NCBI RefSeq assembly: GCF_042677865.1
Contig: NZ_JBHUDD010000052.1
Location: 1 to 64,000, forward strand
Direction of reading: 5' to 3'
DNA from: Lutimaribacter salitolerans
Lineage (GTDB): Bacteria; Pseudomonadota; Alphaproteobacteria; Rhodobacterales; Rhodobacteraceae
Length of the DNA stretch: 64,000 nucleotides
Shown: in pieces, positions 16,434 to 24,894 of the stretch
Numbering within the stretch: the first letter of the stretch is position 1
How the letters are laid out: every line of letters begins with the position of its first letter
Notes under the pieces: generated by a model
Told to the model about the DNA's origin: nothing
The model's database searches: none
The model's input: the letters and a program-made list of their open reading frames with translations, nothing else
Program-made: the position numbers and the translations under genes

Positions 16434-17814
16434 TCAGCCCAGCACGGATTTCACGGCCTTTGCGGTCTTGCCCACNCTTGCCCACGACCTCGTCCGCCTC
16501 GTCCCGCGTCAGGCAGAACGGCGGGGCAAAGCCCAGGATATCGCCCTGCGGCATCGCCCGCGCGATCACACCCTGCGCGGCCAGCGCGGCGGCGATCTGC
16601 GGCCCGATCTTGTCGGCGGGATCAAAGAAGGCGCGGCTGTCGCGGTCGCGCACGAACTCGACCGCGCACAGCATCCCCTCGCCACGCACCTCGCCCACAT
16701 GGGCGTGATCGCCCAGCGCGTCGGTCATCGCCGTGTTCAGATGGCCGCCCACCTCGCGGTTGTTGGCGATCAGGTTCAGATCATCCAGCAGCTTGAGGTT
16801 TGCAACCCCCGCCGCCGCCCCGATGGGATGGGCCGAATAGGTCCAGCCGTGGCCGATGGGGCCGTTTTCATCGGTGCCCTGCTCCAGCACCTTCCACATT
16901 CCGTCGCCCACGATGGACCCCGACAGCGGCGCATAGGCGCTGGTCAGCCCCTTGGCGATGGTGATCAGGTCGGGCTCGATCCCGTAGTGATCCGAGCCGA
17001 ACATGGTGCCCAGACGGCCAAAGCCGGTGACAACCTCATCCGCGACAAGCAGGATGTCATGTTTCTTCAGCACCGCCTGAACAGCGGGCCAGTAGCCCGC
17101 GGGCGGCGGCACGATGCCGCCGGTGCCCAGCACGGGCTCGCCCACAAATGCGGCAATGGTGTCGGCCCCTTCGCGTTCAATCATCTCTTCCAGCGAGGCC
17201 ACGCATTGCGCCACGAACTGCTCTTCGGTCTGGGTCAGGTCGTCCCGGCGGAAGTAGTAGGGCGCATCGGTGTGCAGCACCTGCGCCAGCGGCAGATCGA
17301 ACTTCTGGTGAAACAGGTGCAGCCCGGTCAGCGATCCGGTCATCAGGCCCGAGCCGTGATAGCCCCGCCAGCGGCTGATGATCTTTTTCTTCTCGGGACG
17401 GCCAAGGATGTTGTTGTAATACCAGATCAGCTTGATGTTGGTCTCGTTCGCGTCCGACCCGGACAGCCCGAAATAGACCTTGGACATGCCCTTGGGCGCG
17501 CGGTCCATGATCATCTTGGCCAAAGTGATGCTGGCCTCGGTGCCGTGACCGACATAGGCGTGGTAATAGGCCAGTTCGCGCGCCTGATCGGCGATGGCAT
17601 CGGCAATTTCCGTCCGGCCATAGCCGACGTTGACGCAATACAGCCCGGCAAAGGCATCCAGCAGGCGGGTGCCGTCGCGGTCGGTGATGTGGCACCCTTG
17701 CCCGCCGGTGATCACGCGGTTGGGGGCCTCGCCCCGGGCGAACTGCCCCAGATGGGTCGAGGGGTGGAAAAAGTTGTCGCGATCCCACTGGTCCAGTTGA
17801 TCGTTCTTCAGCAT
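16434..17814 (-). CDS. class III (omega-amino acid type) aminotransferase; frame broken by one ambiguous base
   Basis: A PLP enzyme that moves an amino group from an amine or omega-amino acid, probably to pyruvate. ATG 17814 starts MLKNDQLDQWDRDN. Motifs include LLDAFAGLYCVNVGYGR, SRWRGYHGSGLMTGSL, LLVADEVVTGFGR and the PLP lysine in TIAKGLTSAYAPLSG. An N at 16476 sits between two copies of CTTGCCCAC and shifts the frame 14 codons before the end. Dropping that base restores GKVGKTAKAVKSVLG and a stop at 16434-16436, for 459 residues, so I treat it as an assembly artefact. With the adjacent semialdehyde dehydrogenase it suggests catabolism of GABA, putrescine or a similar amine. Confidence 0.9.
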
Positions 17815-17840
17815 GTCTTGTCCTTTCGCGTGATCCCGCA

Positions 17841-17888
17841 CCCGGAATTTTTCTGAAAATTCCGGGGCGAAATCTTTTCAAGATTTCG
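17841..17888. repeat. tandem pair of perfect hairpins between aldehyde dehydrogenase and aminotransferase genes
   Basis: The first hairpin (17841-17866) has 11-bp arms CCCGGAATTTT/AAAATTCCGGG around TCTG. The second (17868-17888) has 9-bp arms CGAAATCTT/AAGATTTCG around TTC. They fill most of the 79-base gap between two co-oriented genes. They resemble the palindromic intergenic elements common in Rhodobacterales, from memory only, and might stabilise or separate the two messages. Confidence 0.65.
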
Positions 17889-17893
17889 TACGC

Positions 17894-19378
17894 TCACGCC
17901 CAGTCGCGGCAGACGTACTTGATTTCGGTGAATTCTTCCAAGCCCTGACGCGCGCCTTCGCGACCCAGCCCTGATTGCTTCATCCCGCCAAAGGGGATCG
18001 GCGCACCGGTGACCTTGGTGCGGTTCACCGCCACCATGCCGAATTGCAGCGCGCGGCTGATGCGGTAGATGCGGCGCGGGTCAATCGTGTGGACATAGGC
18101 AACCAGCCCGTATTCGGTGTCATTGGCCCGCGCGATCACCTCGTCCTCGGTATCGAAGGGCACGATCGGGGCGACGGGGCCAAAGGTTTCCTCGTGCAGG
18201 ATCATCGCATCGGCCGGCACATCGGCCAGCACGGTTGGTTCATAAAACAGCGCACCAAGGCTGTGGCGCTTGCCGCCCGTCAGCAGCCGTGCGCCCTTGG
18301 CCAGCGCATCGGCAACATGCTCTTCCTGCTTGGCCACCGCCTTTTCGTTCATCAGCGGGCCGATATCGGGGTCGTCCATGCCCACACCGATGCGCAGGGC
18401 CTGCGTTGCCGTCACGAAGCGGGTGCAGAATTCGTCATAGATCGCGCGCTCGACGAAAATCCGGTTGGCACCCAGGCAGTCCTGCCCCGAGGTCGCGAAT
18501 TTCGCCTTGATGGTTTCCTCGACCGCGTTGTCCAGATCGGCGCCCTTGAACACGATCACCGGGGCGTGGCCGCCCAGTTCCAGCACCAGCCGTTTCACCG
18601 TGTCGGCGGATTGACGATAGAGCAGCCGCCCGACTTCGGTCGAGCCGGTGAAGGACAGCGCTCGGACGCGCGAGTCCTCGGTCCAGGGCTTCACTACCTC
18701 GGGTGCGTCCCCTGTCACCACGTTGAACACACCGGCGGGCAGGCCTGCGCGTTCGGCCAGTTCGGCCAGCGCCAGTGCACTGAACGGCGTCTCGGCCGAC
18801 GGATGCGCCACCACGGTGCAGCCCGCCGCCAAGGCAGCCGCTGCCTTGCGCGTCAGCATCGCGGCGGGAAAGTTCCACGGCGTGATCAGCGCGGCCACAC
18901 CCACGGGTTCGCGCCACAGTTCAACCTCGGCATCAGGCAGGTGGCTGGTGACGCCCTCGATGTTGGGGCGGCGGGTTTCCTCGGCATAGAATTCGACAAA
19001 CGAGGCGGCATAGTCGATCTCGCCGCGTGCTCCAGAGATCGGCTTGCCCTGTTCCAGCACCATGATGCGCGCCAGATCCTCCTTGTGTTCGATCATCAGG
19101 TCATACCAGCGGCGCAGCATGGCCGCGCGATCCTGCGGCAGGGTGACGGACCATGCGGCAAAGGCCTCTTGCGCGGCATCCACGGCACGGCGCGATTCAT
19201 CGCCTGTCAGCTTTGCCACCTCACCCAGCCATGTGCCGTCGGCAGGGTTGGTCACGGAAAACGCGGCGCGGTCGGCATTGTCCACCCATTTTCCACCGAT
19301 ATAGGAAAACTGCCGCGCAAGGCGCGGGTCATCCAGATCGGACAGGGGCGATTTCGGCAGGCTGTTGTGCAGCGACAT
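17894..19378 (-). CDS. gabD: NAD(P)-dependent succinate-semialdehyde dehydrogenase type
   Basis: The 494-residue start at 19378 (MSLHNSLPKSPLSDL) is preferred because it aligns with GabD length. It oxidises succinate semialdehyde or a related omega-aldehyde to the acid. The family marks are TPWNFPAAMLTRKAAAAL, SFTGSTEVGRLL, the general base in LELGGHAPVIVF and the catalytic cysteine in TSGQDCLGANRIF. The residue after ELGG is His rather than the more usual Asn. It is followed by the aminotransferase gene, making a transaminase plus dehydrogenase pair. Confidence 0.88.
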   Translation of the reverse strand: MSLHNSLPKSPLSDLDDPRLARQFSYIGGKWVDNADRAAFSVTNPADGTWLGEVAKLTGDESRRAVDAAQEAFAAWSVTLPQDRAAMLRRWYDLMIEHKEDLARIMVLEQGKPISGARGEIDYAASFVEFYAEETRRPNIEGVTSHLPDAEVELWREPVGVAALITPWNFPAAMLTRKAAAALAAGCTVVAHPSAETPFSALALAELAERAGLPAGVFNVVTGDAPEVVKPWTEDSRVRALSFTGSTEVGRLLYRQSADTVKRLVLELGGHAPVIVFKGADLDNAVEETIKAKFATSGQDCLGANRIFVERAIYDEFCTRFVTATQALRIGVGMDDPDIGPLMNEKAVAKQEEHVADALAKGARLLTGGKRHSLGALFYEPTVLADVPADAMILHEETFGPVAPIVPFDTEDEVIARANDTEYGLVAYVHTIDPRRIYRISRALQFGMVAVNRTKVTGAPIPFGGMKQSGLGREGARQGLEEFTEIKYVCRDWA

Positions 19379-19495
19379 GGCGTTCCTCCGGTTTTCGGGT
19401 CTGACGCCAGCATGACGGGTGTGCACAGGCAGCGAGGCTGAATATCCCCGCACTGGCAGAGGAATCCTCTGCCATCCGCACCGCTGACAGGCGGT

Positions 19496-19981
19496 TTACT
19501 CTGCTTGGCCCAGCAGCGCGGCAAACGGCGGCGGCGCGCCGTCCTTGACCACCTTGGTCACGATATAGGTATAGTAGCGCGCCAGCCCCACCCGCGCCTC
19601 GAGCAGCCCGTCGATCAGGCGCTGATAGCTGTCGATATCCGGGGTCACCACCTGCATCAGGTAGTCGAACCCGCCGCCCAGCGACCAGCAGGCGGTGATC
19701 TCGTCATGCTGCGCCACCGCGCGTTCGAAGGTCTGGAAATGCGCGGCGGTGTGCCCCTCAAGCTCGGCGGCGACGAACACCGTCACCGAGGGGCCCAGCT
19801 TGCGCAGGTTGTACCGCGCGCCATAGCCCGTGATCAGCCCCGCGCGTTCCAGCTTGCGCAGGCGTTCCCAGCAAGGTGTGGGCGACAGGCCGACACGCTC
19901 GGCCAGGGCCGCCTTGGTGATCCGCCCGTCGCGGGCAAGCACTTGCAATATGGCGATGTCGCGCGGGTCAAGCCGTGTCAT
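19496..19981 (-). CDS. Lrp/AsnC-family transcriptional regulator
   Basis: With start ATG 19981 (MTRLDPRDIAILQVL) the protein has 161 residues, the standard Lrp size. An N-terminal HTH (TKAALAERVGLSPTPCWERLRKLERAG) is followed by the RAM ligand domain (about 70-150), with ITACWSLGGGFDYLMQVV at the effector interface. It lies 117 bases upstream of the aldehyde dehydrogenase on the same strand, and probably controls that pair in response to its amino-acid substrate. Confidence 0.88.
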   Translation of the reverse strand: MTRLDPRDIAILQVLARDGRITKAALAERVGLSPTPCWERLRKLERAGLITGYGARYNLRKLGPSVTVFVAAELEGHTAAHFQTFERAVAQHDEITACWSLGGGFDYLMQVVTPDIDSYQRLIDGLLEARVGLARYYTYIVTKVVKDGAPPPFAALLGQAE

Positions 19982-20076
19982 GGCCAGCGTTATAGCAGGT
20001 CGCGCGGGCGGCGTAAGGGCGGCTTTGACAAGGCCGCGCGCACGGGGCAACGTGGCGCAAAATTGCAGGAGCCGTC

Positions 20077-20700
20077 ATGCTGGTTTTCGTCGATGCCAAT
20101 CTTGTCCTGTTCGCCGTGCCCAAGACGGGATCGACCGCCTATCACCTGGCCCTGCGGGGCCGCGCGGACATCAGCCTGGCCAACAAGGCCGGGCTGAAAC
20201 ACATGACCGCGCGCAAGTTCGACCGCGATTTCGGACCCTATCTTGACCGCGCCCATGGTCTGCGACCCACGCGCGCGGCGGTCATCCGCGACCCGCTGGA
20301 GCAATTGCGCAGCTGGTACAGATACCGGCAGGATCCAAAGCGCAAGGGCGCCAGCAACAGCGCCGCAGGGTTGTCATTCGATGATTTCGTGCTGGCCACG
20401 ATCGCGGACGATCCGCCGCCCTTTGCCCGTGTGGGCAGCCAGTTCGCCTTTGTCACCGATGACAGGGGCGCGGTGCGGATCGAACATCTGTTCGCCTACG
20501 AGAAACCGACCGTGTTCCGCGCCTGGCTCTCTGACCGTCTGGGTCAGAAAATCGACACGAAAGAGAAAAACGTCTCGCCCCCTGCCCCTACCCCTATCAG
20601 CACAGAAATCGAGGCGCAGTTGCGCGCAGCGCGGGCTGACGATTTCGCCCTGCATGACGCGATCATGGATGCGAGCGGATATCTGCTGACGACACTGTAG
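20077..20700 (+). CDS. sulfotransferase-like P-loop protein
   Basis: The 207-residue protein begins MLVFVDANLVLFAVPKTGST; PKTGST matches the 5'-phosphosulfate-binding loop of sulfotransferases (PKxGTT/ST). VIRDPLEQLRSWYRYR corresponds to the 3'-phosphate motif with RDP and a following serine. Such proteins transfer sulfate from PAPS to a hydroxyl or amine; here the acceptor is unknown. It diverges from the lrp gene. Relatives are sometimes labelled gamma-glutamyl kinase in annotations, which the motifs do not support. Confidence 0.65.
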   Translation: MLVFVDANLVLFAVPKTGSTAYHLALRGRADISLANKAGLKHMTARKFDRDFGPYLDRAHGLRPTRAAVIRDPLEQLRSWYRYRQDPKRKGASNSAAGLSFDDFVLATIADDPPPFARVGSQFAFVTDDRGAVRIEHLFAYEKPTVFRAWLSDRLGQKIDTKEKNVSPPAPTPISTEIEAQLRAARADDFALHDAIMDASGYLLTTL

Positions 20701-20728
20701 GGTGGGTGAAACCCACCATTCCGCCGAC

Positions 20729-22258
20729 CTAAACCGCCTCACCCCTGCTCATCCGGTCCAGAAACGCCTCCGCATCGGCCAGAACGGTGTCGCGCTTGTC
20801 CTCGTCCATCCGGTCCCATGTGCGATACATCTGCGCCATGCGCGGGTTTCTGGCAAAGCGGTCCCGATGCCGCAGCAGGAAATGCCAATACAGCAGGTTG
20901 AACGGGCAGGCCTCTGCGCCGGTCTTTTTCTTGACGCTATAGGCGCAGGCCCCGCAGTAATCCGACATTTTGTCGATGTAATTGCCCGAGGACACATAGG
21001 GCTTTGACCCCACGATGCCGCCATCGGCAAACTGGCTCATCCCCACGACGTTCGGGGCCTCGACCCATTCGAACGCATCGGCATAGACCGCCAGATACCA
21101 TTCATGCACCTCGGCCGGGTTCACGCCCGCGATCAGGGCAAAATTGCCCGTCACCATCAGGCGCTGGATGTGGTGGGCATAGGCCTCGTCCCGCGTCTGC
21201 GCGACCGTGCATTTCAGGCACTCCATCCCTGTCTCACCCCCCCAGAACAGATCCGGCAGCTTGCGCTGATGGTTCAGGATATTGCGCCGGGGATACTCCG
21301 GCCCTTCCAGGAAATAGATGCCGCGCATGTATTCGCGCCAGCCGATGATCTGGCGGATGAACCCTTCGGCGGCATTGATCGGCACGCGACCCGCGCGCCA
21401 CTCGTCCTCGACCCGCTGGCAGATTTCCAGCGGCGACAGCAGCCCGATGTTCAGATAGGGCGACAGGATCGAATGGTGCAGGAACCGGTCACCGCGCAGC
21501 ATCGCGTCCTGATAGTCGCCAAACCCCGGCAAAAGTTCCTTTGCAAAATGATCCAGCGCGTGCAGCGCCTGTGCACGCGTCACGGCAAACCAGAACGGGC
21601 GCAACGCACCGAAATTGCTTGGGAACCGATCGGCCACCAGCGTCAGCACCTCCTCGGTGATCCGGTCAGGCGCAAAGCTCATCGGCTGCGCGCGCAGCAG
21701 GTCGTCCTTTGCGGGCTTGCGGTTGTCGTGGTCGAAATTCCACTTGTCGCCCGCCGGTTTGTCGCCCTCCATCATCAGCCCGGTCTTGCGGCGCATCTGG
21801 CGATAGAAATACTCCATCCGCAGTTCCTTGCGGCCCTCGGCCCATGCCTCGAACTCGGCATGCGGGCAGATGAAGCGATCATCCTCCAGAACCGTCACCG
21901 GGATCGGCAGATCGTCCAGCGCCGCGATCAGCCGCCATTCGCCGGGGCGGGTGGCGATCACATCTTTCGCGCCATGCTCCTCGGCGCGGCGCAGCAATTC
22001 GCCGGGGATGCTGCCCGCGTTGTCGGGATCGTCCAGCGTGGTATAGGCGACGGTCCAGCCCTCATCGCGCAAGTCATCCGCAAAGTGGCGCATGGCCGAC
22101 AGGATCAGCGCGATCTTCTTGGGGTGGTGCGGCACATATGTGCCCTCGGCCATGACCTCGGCCATCACCACCAAATCGCGCGTCTTGTCGGCGGCGCGCA
22201 GGGCCGCGACATCGGGCGTCAATTGGTCGCCCAGCACCAGAACCAGCCGTTTCACCAT
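20729..22258 (-). CDS. phrB: iron-sulfur (FeS-BCP type) cryptochrome/photolyase
   Basis: With start 22258 (MVKRLVLVLGDQLTPD) it has 509 residues, the length of PhrB-type (6-4) photolyases. LGDQLTP opens the antenna domain. The C-terminal half carries the FAD domain with GFIRQIIGWREYMRG, MVTGNFALIAGVNP and SYVSSG-like KPYVSSGNYI. Cysteines in GMECLKC, SDYCGACAY and GAEACPFN supply the four ligands of a 4Fe-4S cluster. The enzyme uses light to reverse UV photoproducts. Its start overlaps the preceding SDR gene by 7 bases, so the two are one operon. Confidence 0.92.
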   Translation of the reverse strand: MVKRLVLVLGDQLTPDVAALRAADKTRDLVVMAEVMAEGTYVPHHPKKIALILSAMRHFADDLRDEGWTVAYTTLDDPDNAGSIPGELLRRAEEHGAKDVIATRPGEWRLIAALDDLPIPVTVLEDDRFICPHAEFEAWAEGRKELRMEYFYRQMRRKTGLMMEGDKPAGDKWNFDHDNRKPAKDDLLRAQPMSFAPDRITEEVLTLVADRFPSNFGALRPFWFAVTRAQALHALDHFAKELLPGFGDYQDAMLRGDRFLHHSILSPYLNIGLLSPLEICQRVEDEWRAGRVPINAAEGFIRQIIGWREYMRGIYFLEGPEYPRRNILNHQRKLPDLFWGGETGMECLKCTVAQTRDEAYAHHIQRLMVTGNFALIAGVNPAEVHEWYLAVYADAFEWVEAPNVVGMSQFADGGIVGSKPYVSSGNYIDKMSDYCGACAYSVKKKTGAEACPFNLLYWHFLLRHRDRFARNPRMAQMYRTWDRMDEDKRDTVLADAEAFLDRMSRGEAV

Positions 22259-22911
22259 GGGATTTCGCGCCCGGCATAGTCGAAAAAACCACCCGTCTGC
22301 TCGGGCGTCAGCCCTTCCAGCACATCGCACAGGTTGCTGGCCGCCTCGCGCGGCGTCACCTTGTCATGGCCGGGATAACCGGCGGTGAACTCTGTCGCCA
22401 CCGTGCCCGGATGCAGCGCCGCCACGATGGCATCAGGCCGCTTGCGCCCGATCTCGATGGCCGCCCCGTGCACGATCTGGTTCACCGCCGCCTTGGATGC
22501 GCGATAGGAGTACCACCCACCCATGCGGTTGTCCCCGATCGAGCCGACCCGCGCCGACAGCACCCCCACGACCGACCGGCCCTTGCGGGGCAACAACCGC
22601 TCGACCTGCGCCAGCAGCATGGCGGGGCCAATCGCATTGACCGCGAACACCCGCGCCATCTGCGCCGCATCGACCTGCCTCAACGCCTTTTCCGGCGCGC
22701 CATCCACGGCCAAAGTGCCCACAGCCACGAAAATCACGTCGAACGGCCCGTCCAGCGCGCCCATGATCCGCGTCACCGACGCGCCATCCGTCACGTCCAG
22801 CCCGTCACCGCTGCGCGACAGCCCGGTGACCGCATATCCGCGCGTCTCCAGTTCCGCCACCATTGCCGCGCCGATGCCGCCCGATGCCCCGATCACCAAT
22901 GCCTGTTTCAT
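22252..22911 (-). CDS. short-chain dehydrogenase (C-factor-like SDR)
   Basis: The protein has 219 residues with a Rossmann start KQALVIGASGGIGAAM (GxxxGxG). VAVGTL replaces the usual NNAG, and the catalytic set is S in GVLSARVGSIG plus YSYRASK (YxxxK). This is the CsgA/C-factor-like atypical SDR class. The substrate is unknown. It is the first gene of the SDR-photolyase pair (7-base overlap), which hints at a light-related or repair-linked role, but that is inference only. Confidence 0.88.
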   Translation of the reverse strand: MKQALVIGASGGIGAAMVAELETRGYAVTGLSRSGDGLDVTDGASVTRIMGALDGPFDVIFVAVGTLAVDGAPEKALRQVDAAQMARVFAVNAIGPAMLLAQVERLLPRKGRSVVGVLSARVGSIGDNRMGGWYSYRASKAAVNQIVHGAAIEIGRKRPDAIVAALHPGTVATEFTAGYPGHDKVTPREAASNLCDVLEGLTPEQTGGFFDYAGREIPW

Positions 22912-22998
22912 GGGGCATCACTTAGCAGGCCCACCCGCCCCTTCAATCGCACGAATTGAGGCTTTTCATTTGGCCCTTGCGCGGTATACCATGCCAGC

Positions 22999-23085
22999 AT
23001 GACGCATCAGGCTCACATATCCGCATCCGCACGCGCCCCCGGCGCGGCGCTGCTGCGTGGCCTGATTCTGCTAAGCCGCCTCTGA
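22999..23085 (+). CDS. leuL: leucine-rich leader peptide of leuA
   Basis: This 28-codon open frame runs from ATG 22999 to TGA 23083. Its C-terminal part reads ALLRGLILLSRL, with six leucines among 11 residues after the alanine, including the uncommon codon CTA. It ends inside a stable hairpin and lies 85 bases before leuA, the gene for the first step of leucine synthesis. This is the expected layout of a ribosome-stalling leader that senses charged tRNA-Leu. Leader-controlled leuA is known in alphaproteobacteria. No strong ribosome site is obvious. Confidence 0.75.
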   Translation: MTHQAHISASARAPGAALLRGLILLSRL

Positions 23086-23119
23086 GCGTGCCAGCCCGGC
23101 GCGACCGCTCAGAGGAGGC
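23075..23119 (+). promoter_or_regulatory. leuA attenuator hairpin
   Basis: CCTCTGAGCG (23079-23088) pairs perfectly with CGCTCAGAGG (23106-23115). After one G/A mismatch the stem extends with GCC/GGC to 23075 and 23119. Its left arm includes the last leader codons, so a ribosome that finishes or stalls in the leader would change its folding. A second hairpin, CGCGCC (23032-23037) with GGCGCG (23041-23046), lies earlier, and the copy of GGCGCG near 23099 gives an alternative partner. No long T-run follows, so termination efficiency or mechanism is uncertain. Confidence 0.65.
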
Positions 23120-23170
23120 ATGTTTCGCGCCATAACGCCTTAGCAGACACCCAGATCAAAGAGATACCCC

Positions 23171-24739
23171 ATGACACAAGCCATCGAACAAGACCGCGTC
23201 TTGATCTTCGACACCACCTTGCGTGACGGCGAGCAAAGCCCCGGCGCCACGATGACCCACGAAGAAAAGCTCGAAATCGCCGAATTGCTGGACGATATGG
23301 GCGTCGACATCATCGAGGCCGGGTTTCCCATCGCCTCCGAAGGCGACTTTCGTGCCGTCAGCGAAATCGCCCGGCGCAGCAAGCAGGCGGTGATCTGCGG
23401 TCTGGCCCGCGCGCAACTGCCCGATATCGACCGCGCGTGGGAGGCGGTGCAGCACGCCGCACGCCCACGCATCCACACGTTCATCGGCACCTCGCCCCTG
23501 CACCGGGCGATCCCGAACCTGACCATGGACGAGATGGCCGACCGCATCCACGACACCGTGACCCATGCGCGCAACCTGTGCGACAACGTGCAATGGTCGC
23601 CGATGGACGCCACCCGCACCGAATGGGATTACCTGTGCCGCGTCGTGGAAATCGCCATCAAGGCCGGGGCCACCACGATCAACATCCCCGACACCGTGGG
23701 CTACACCGCCCCGGTGGAATCCGCCGACCTGATCCGCCGCCTGATCGACACCGTGCCCGGCGCGGACGAGGTGATCTTTGCCACCCATTGTCACAACGAC
23801 CTCGGCCTTGCCACCGCCAACAGCCTGGCCGCCGTGGCCGGGGGCGCGCGCCAGATCGAATGCACGATCAACGGGTTGGGCGAACGCGCGGGCAACACCG
23901 CGCTCGAAGAGGTGGTGATGGCCCTCAAGGTGCGGGCCGACATCATGCCATGGCGCACGCAGGTCGACAGCACCAAGATCATGAACATCTCGCGCCGCGT
24001 GGCCAGCGCCAGCGGTTTCGCGGTGCAGTTCAACAAGGCCATCGTGGGCAAGAACGCCTTTGCCCATGAATCCGGCATCCATCAGGACGGCATGCTCAAG
24101 AATGCCGAGACCTTCGAGATCATGCGCCCCGCCGATGTCGGGCTTGCGGCCTCGTCCCTGCCTCTGGGCAAACACTCGGGCCGCGCCGCGCTGCGCGCCA
24201 AGCTGCGCGACCTTGGCGTCGAACTGGCCGACAACCAGCTCAAGGACGTGTTCGTCCGGTTCAAGGATCTCGCCGACCGCAAAAAGGAAGTCTATGACGA
24301 GGATATCCTGGCCCTTGTCCACGCGGGCGAGGATGCGGCCAACGATGCGCTGCAACTCAAGTCCCTGTCGGTCACCTGCGGCACCGGCGGCCCGGCCAGC
24401 GCCACCCTGGTGATGGAGGTCGAAGGCACGCAGAAAACGGCGACACAAACCGGCGATGGCCCGGTCGATGCGACCTTCAAGGCAGTGCGCGAACTGCACC
24501 CGAACGAGGCGCATCTGCAACTCTATCAGGTCCACGCCGTGACCGAAGGCACCGATGCGCAGGCCACGGTCAGCGTCAGGCTCGAAGAGGACGGCAACAT
24601 CGCCACCGGCCAGTCCGCCGATACCGACACGGTGGTCGCCTCGGCCAAGGCTTATATCAACGCGCTTAACCGCCTGATCGTCCGGCGCGGCAAGACCGGA
24701 CAGGACCGCCGCGAAATCAGCTACCGCGACGTCAGCTGA
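23171..24739 (+). CDS. leuA: 2-isopropylmalate synthase
   Basis: LeuA condenses acetyl-CoA with 2-oxoisovalerate, the committed step of leucine synthesis. The 522 residues show the HMGL-like start LIFDTTLRDGEQSPGA (metal and substrate site), THCHNDLGLATANS with metal-binding histidines, NGLGERAGN, and HESGIHQDG. A C-terminal regulatory domain (about 380-500) provides leucine feedback. The leader peptide and hairpin just upstream indicate control by leucine supply as well. Confidence 0.97.
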   Translation: MTQAIEQDRVLIFDTTLRDGEQSPGATMTHEEKLEIAELLDDMGVDIIEAGFPIASEGDFRAVSEIARRSKQAVICGLARAQLPDIDRAWEAVQHAARPRIHTFIGTSPLHRAIPNLTMDEMADRIHDTVTHARNLCDNVQWSPMDATRTEWDYLCRVVEIAIKAGATTINIPDTVGYTAPVESADLIRRLIDTVPGADEVIFATHCHNDLGLATANSLAAVAGGARQIECTINGLGERAGNTALEEVVMALKVRADIMPWRTQVDSTKIMNISRRVASASGFAVQFNKAIVGKNAFAHESGIHQDGMLKNAETFEIMRPADVGLAASSLPLGKHSGRAALRAKLRDLGVELADNQLKDVFVRFKDLADRKKEVYDEDILALVHAGEDAANDALQLKSLSVTCGTGGPASATLVMEVEGTQKTATQTGDGPVDATFKAVRELHPNEAHLQLYQVHAVTEGTDAQATVSVRLEEDGNIATGQSADTDTVVASAKAYINALNRLIVRRGKTGQDRREISYRDVS

Positions 24740-24782
24740 TCCTGCACGACGAGGGCGCGCAGAAACACGGCGCCCCTGTTTC

Positions 24783-24828
24783 CTCTCTCGTCAAATATCC
24801 CGGGGGGTGTGGGGGGCTGGCCCCCCAC
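24783..24828 (+). repeat. intergenic palindromic repeat, copy A
   Basis: CTCTCTCGTCAAATATCCCG followed by a G-run and the hairpin GTGGGGGG-CTGG-CCCCCCAC. The core CTCTCT..CAAATATCC.CGGGGGG recurs inverted at 48073-48139. The phrase TGTGGGGGGCTGGCC occurs again at about 24839-24854. It lies between leuA and rlmJ, which are convergent, and may work as a terminator as well as being a dispersed repeat. Confidence 0.65.
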
Positions 24829-24894
24829 TTGTCCTGCGGTGTGGGGGGCTGGCCGCCACGCTGTGCGACAGCGGCGCGGCGCACTTCCTCCCTG

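Noticed and set aside
20077..20700. Gamma-glutamyl kinase label for the P-loop gene
   Set aside because: The sequence has PKTGST and RDP motifs of sulfotransferases and none of the amino-acid kinase motifs.
24783..24854. CRISPR array, suggested by repeated TGTGGGGGGCTGGCC
   Set aside because: There are only two short copies, no regular spacers and no cas genes; it is part of a palindromic intergenic repeat.
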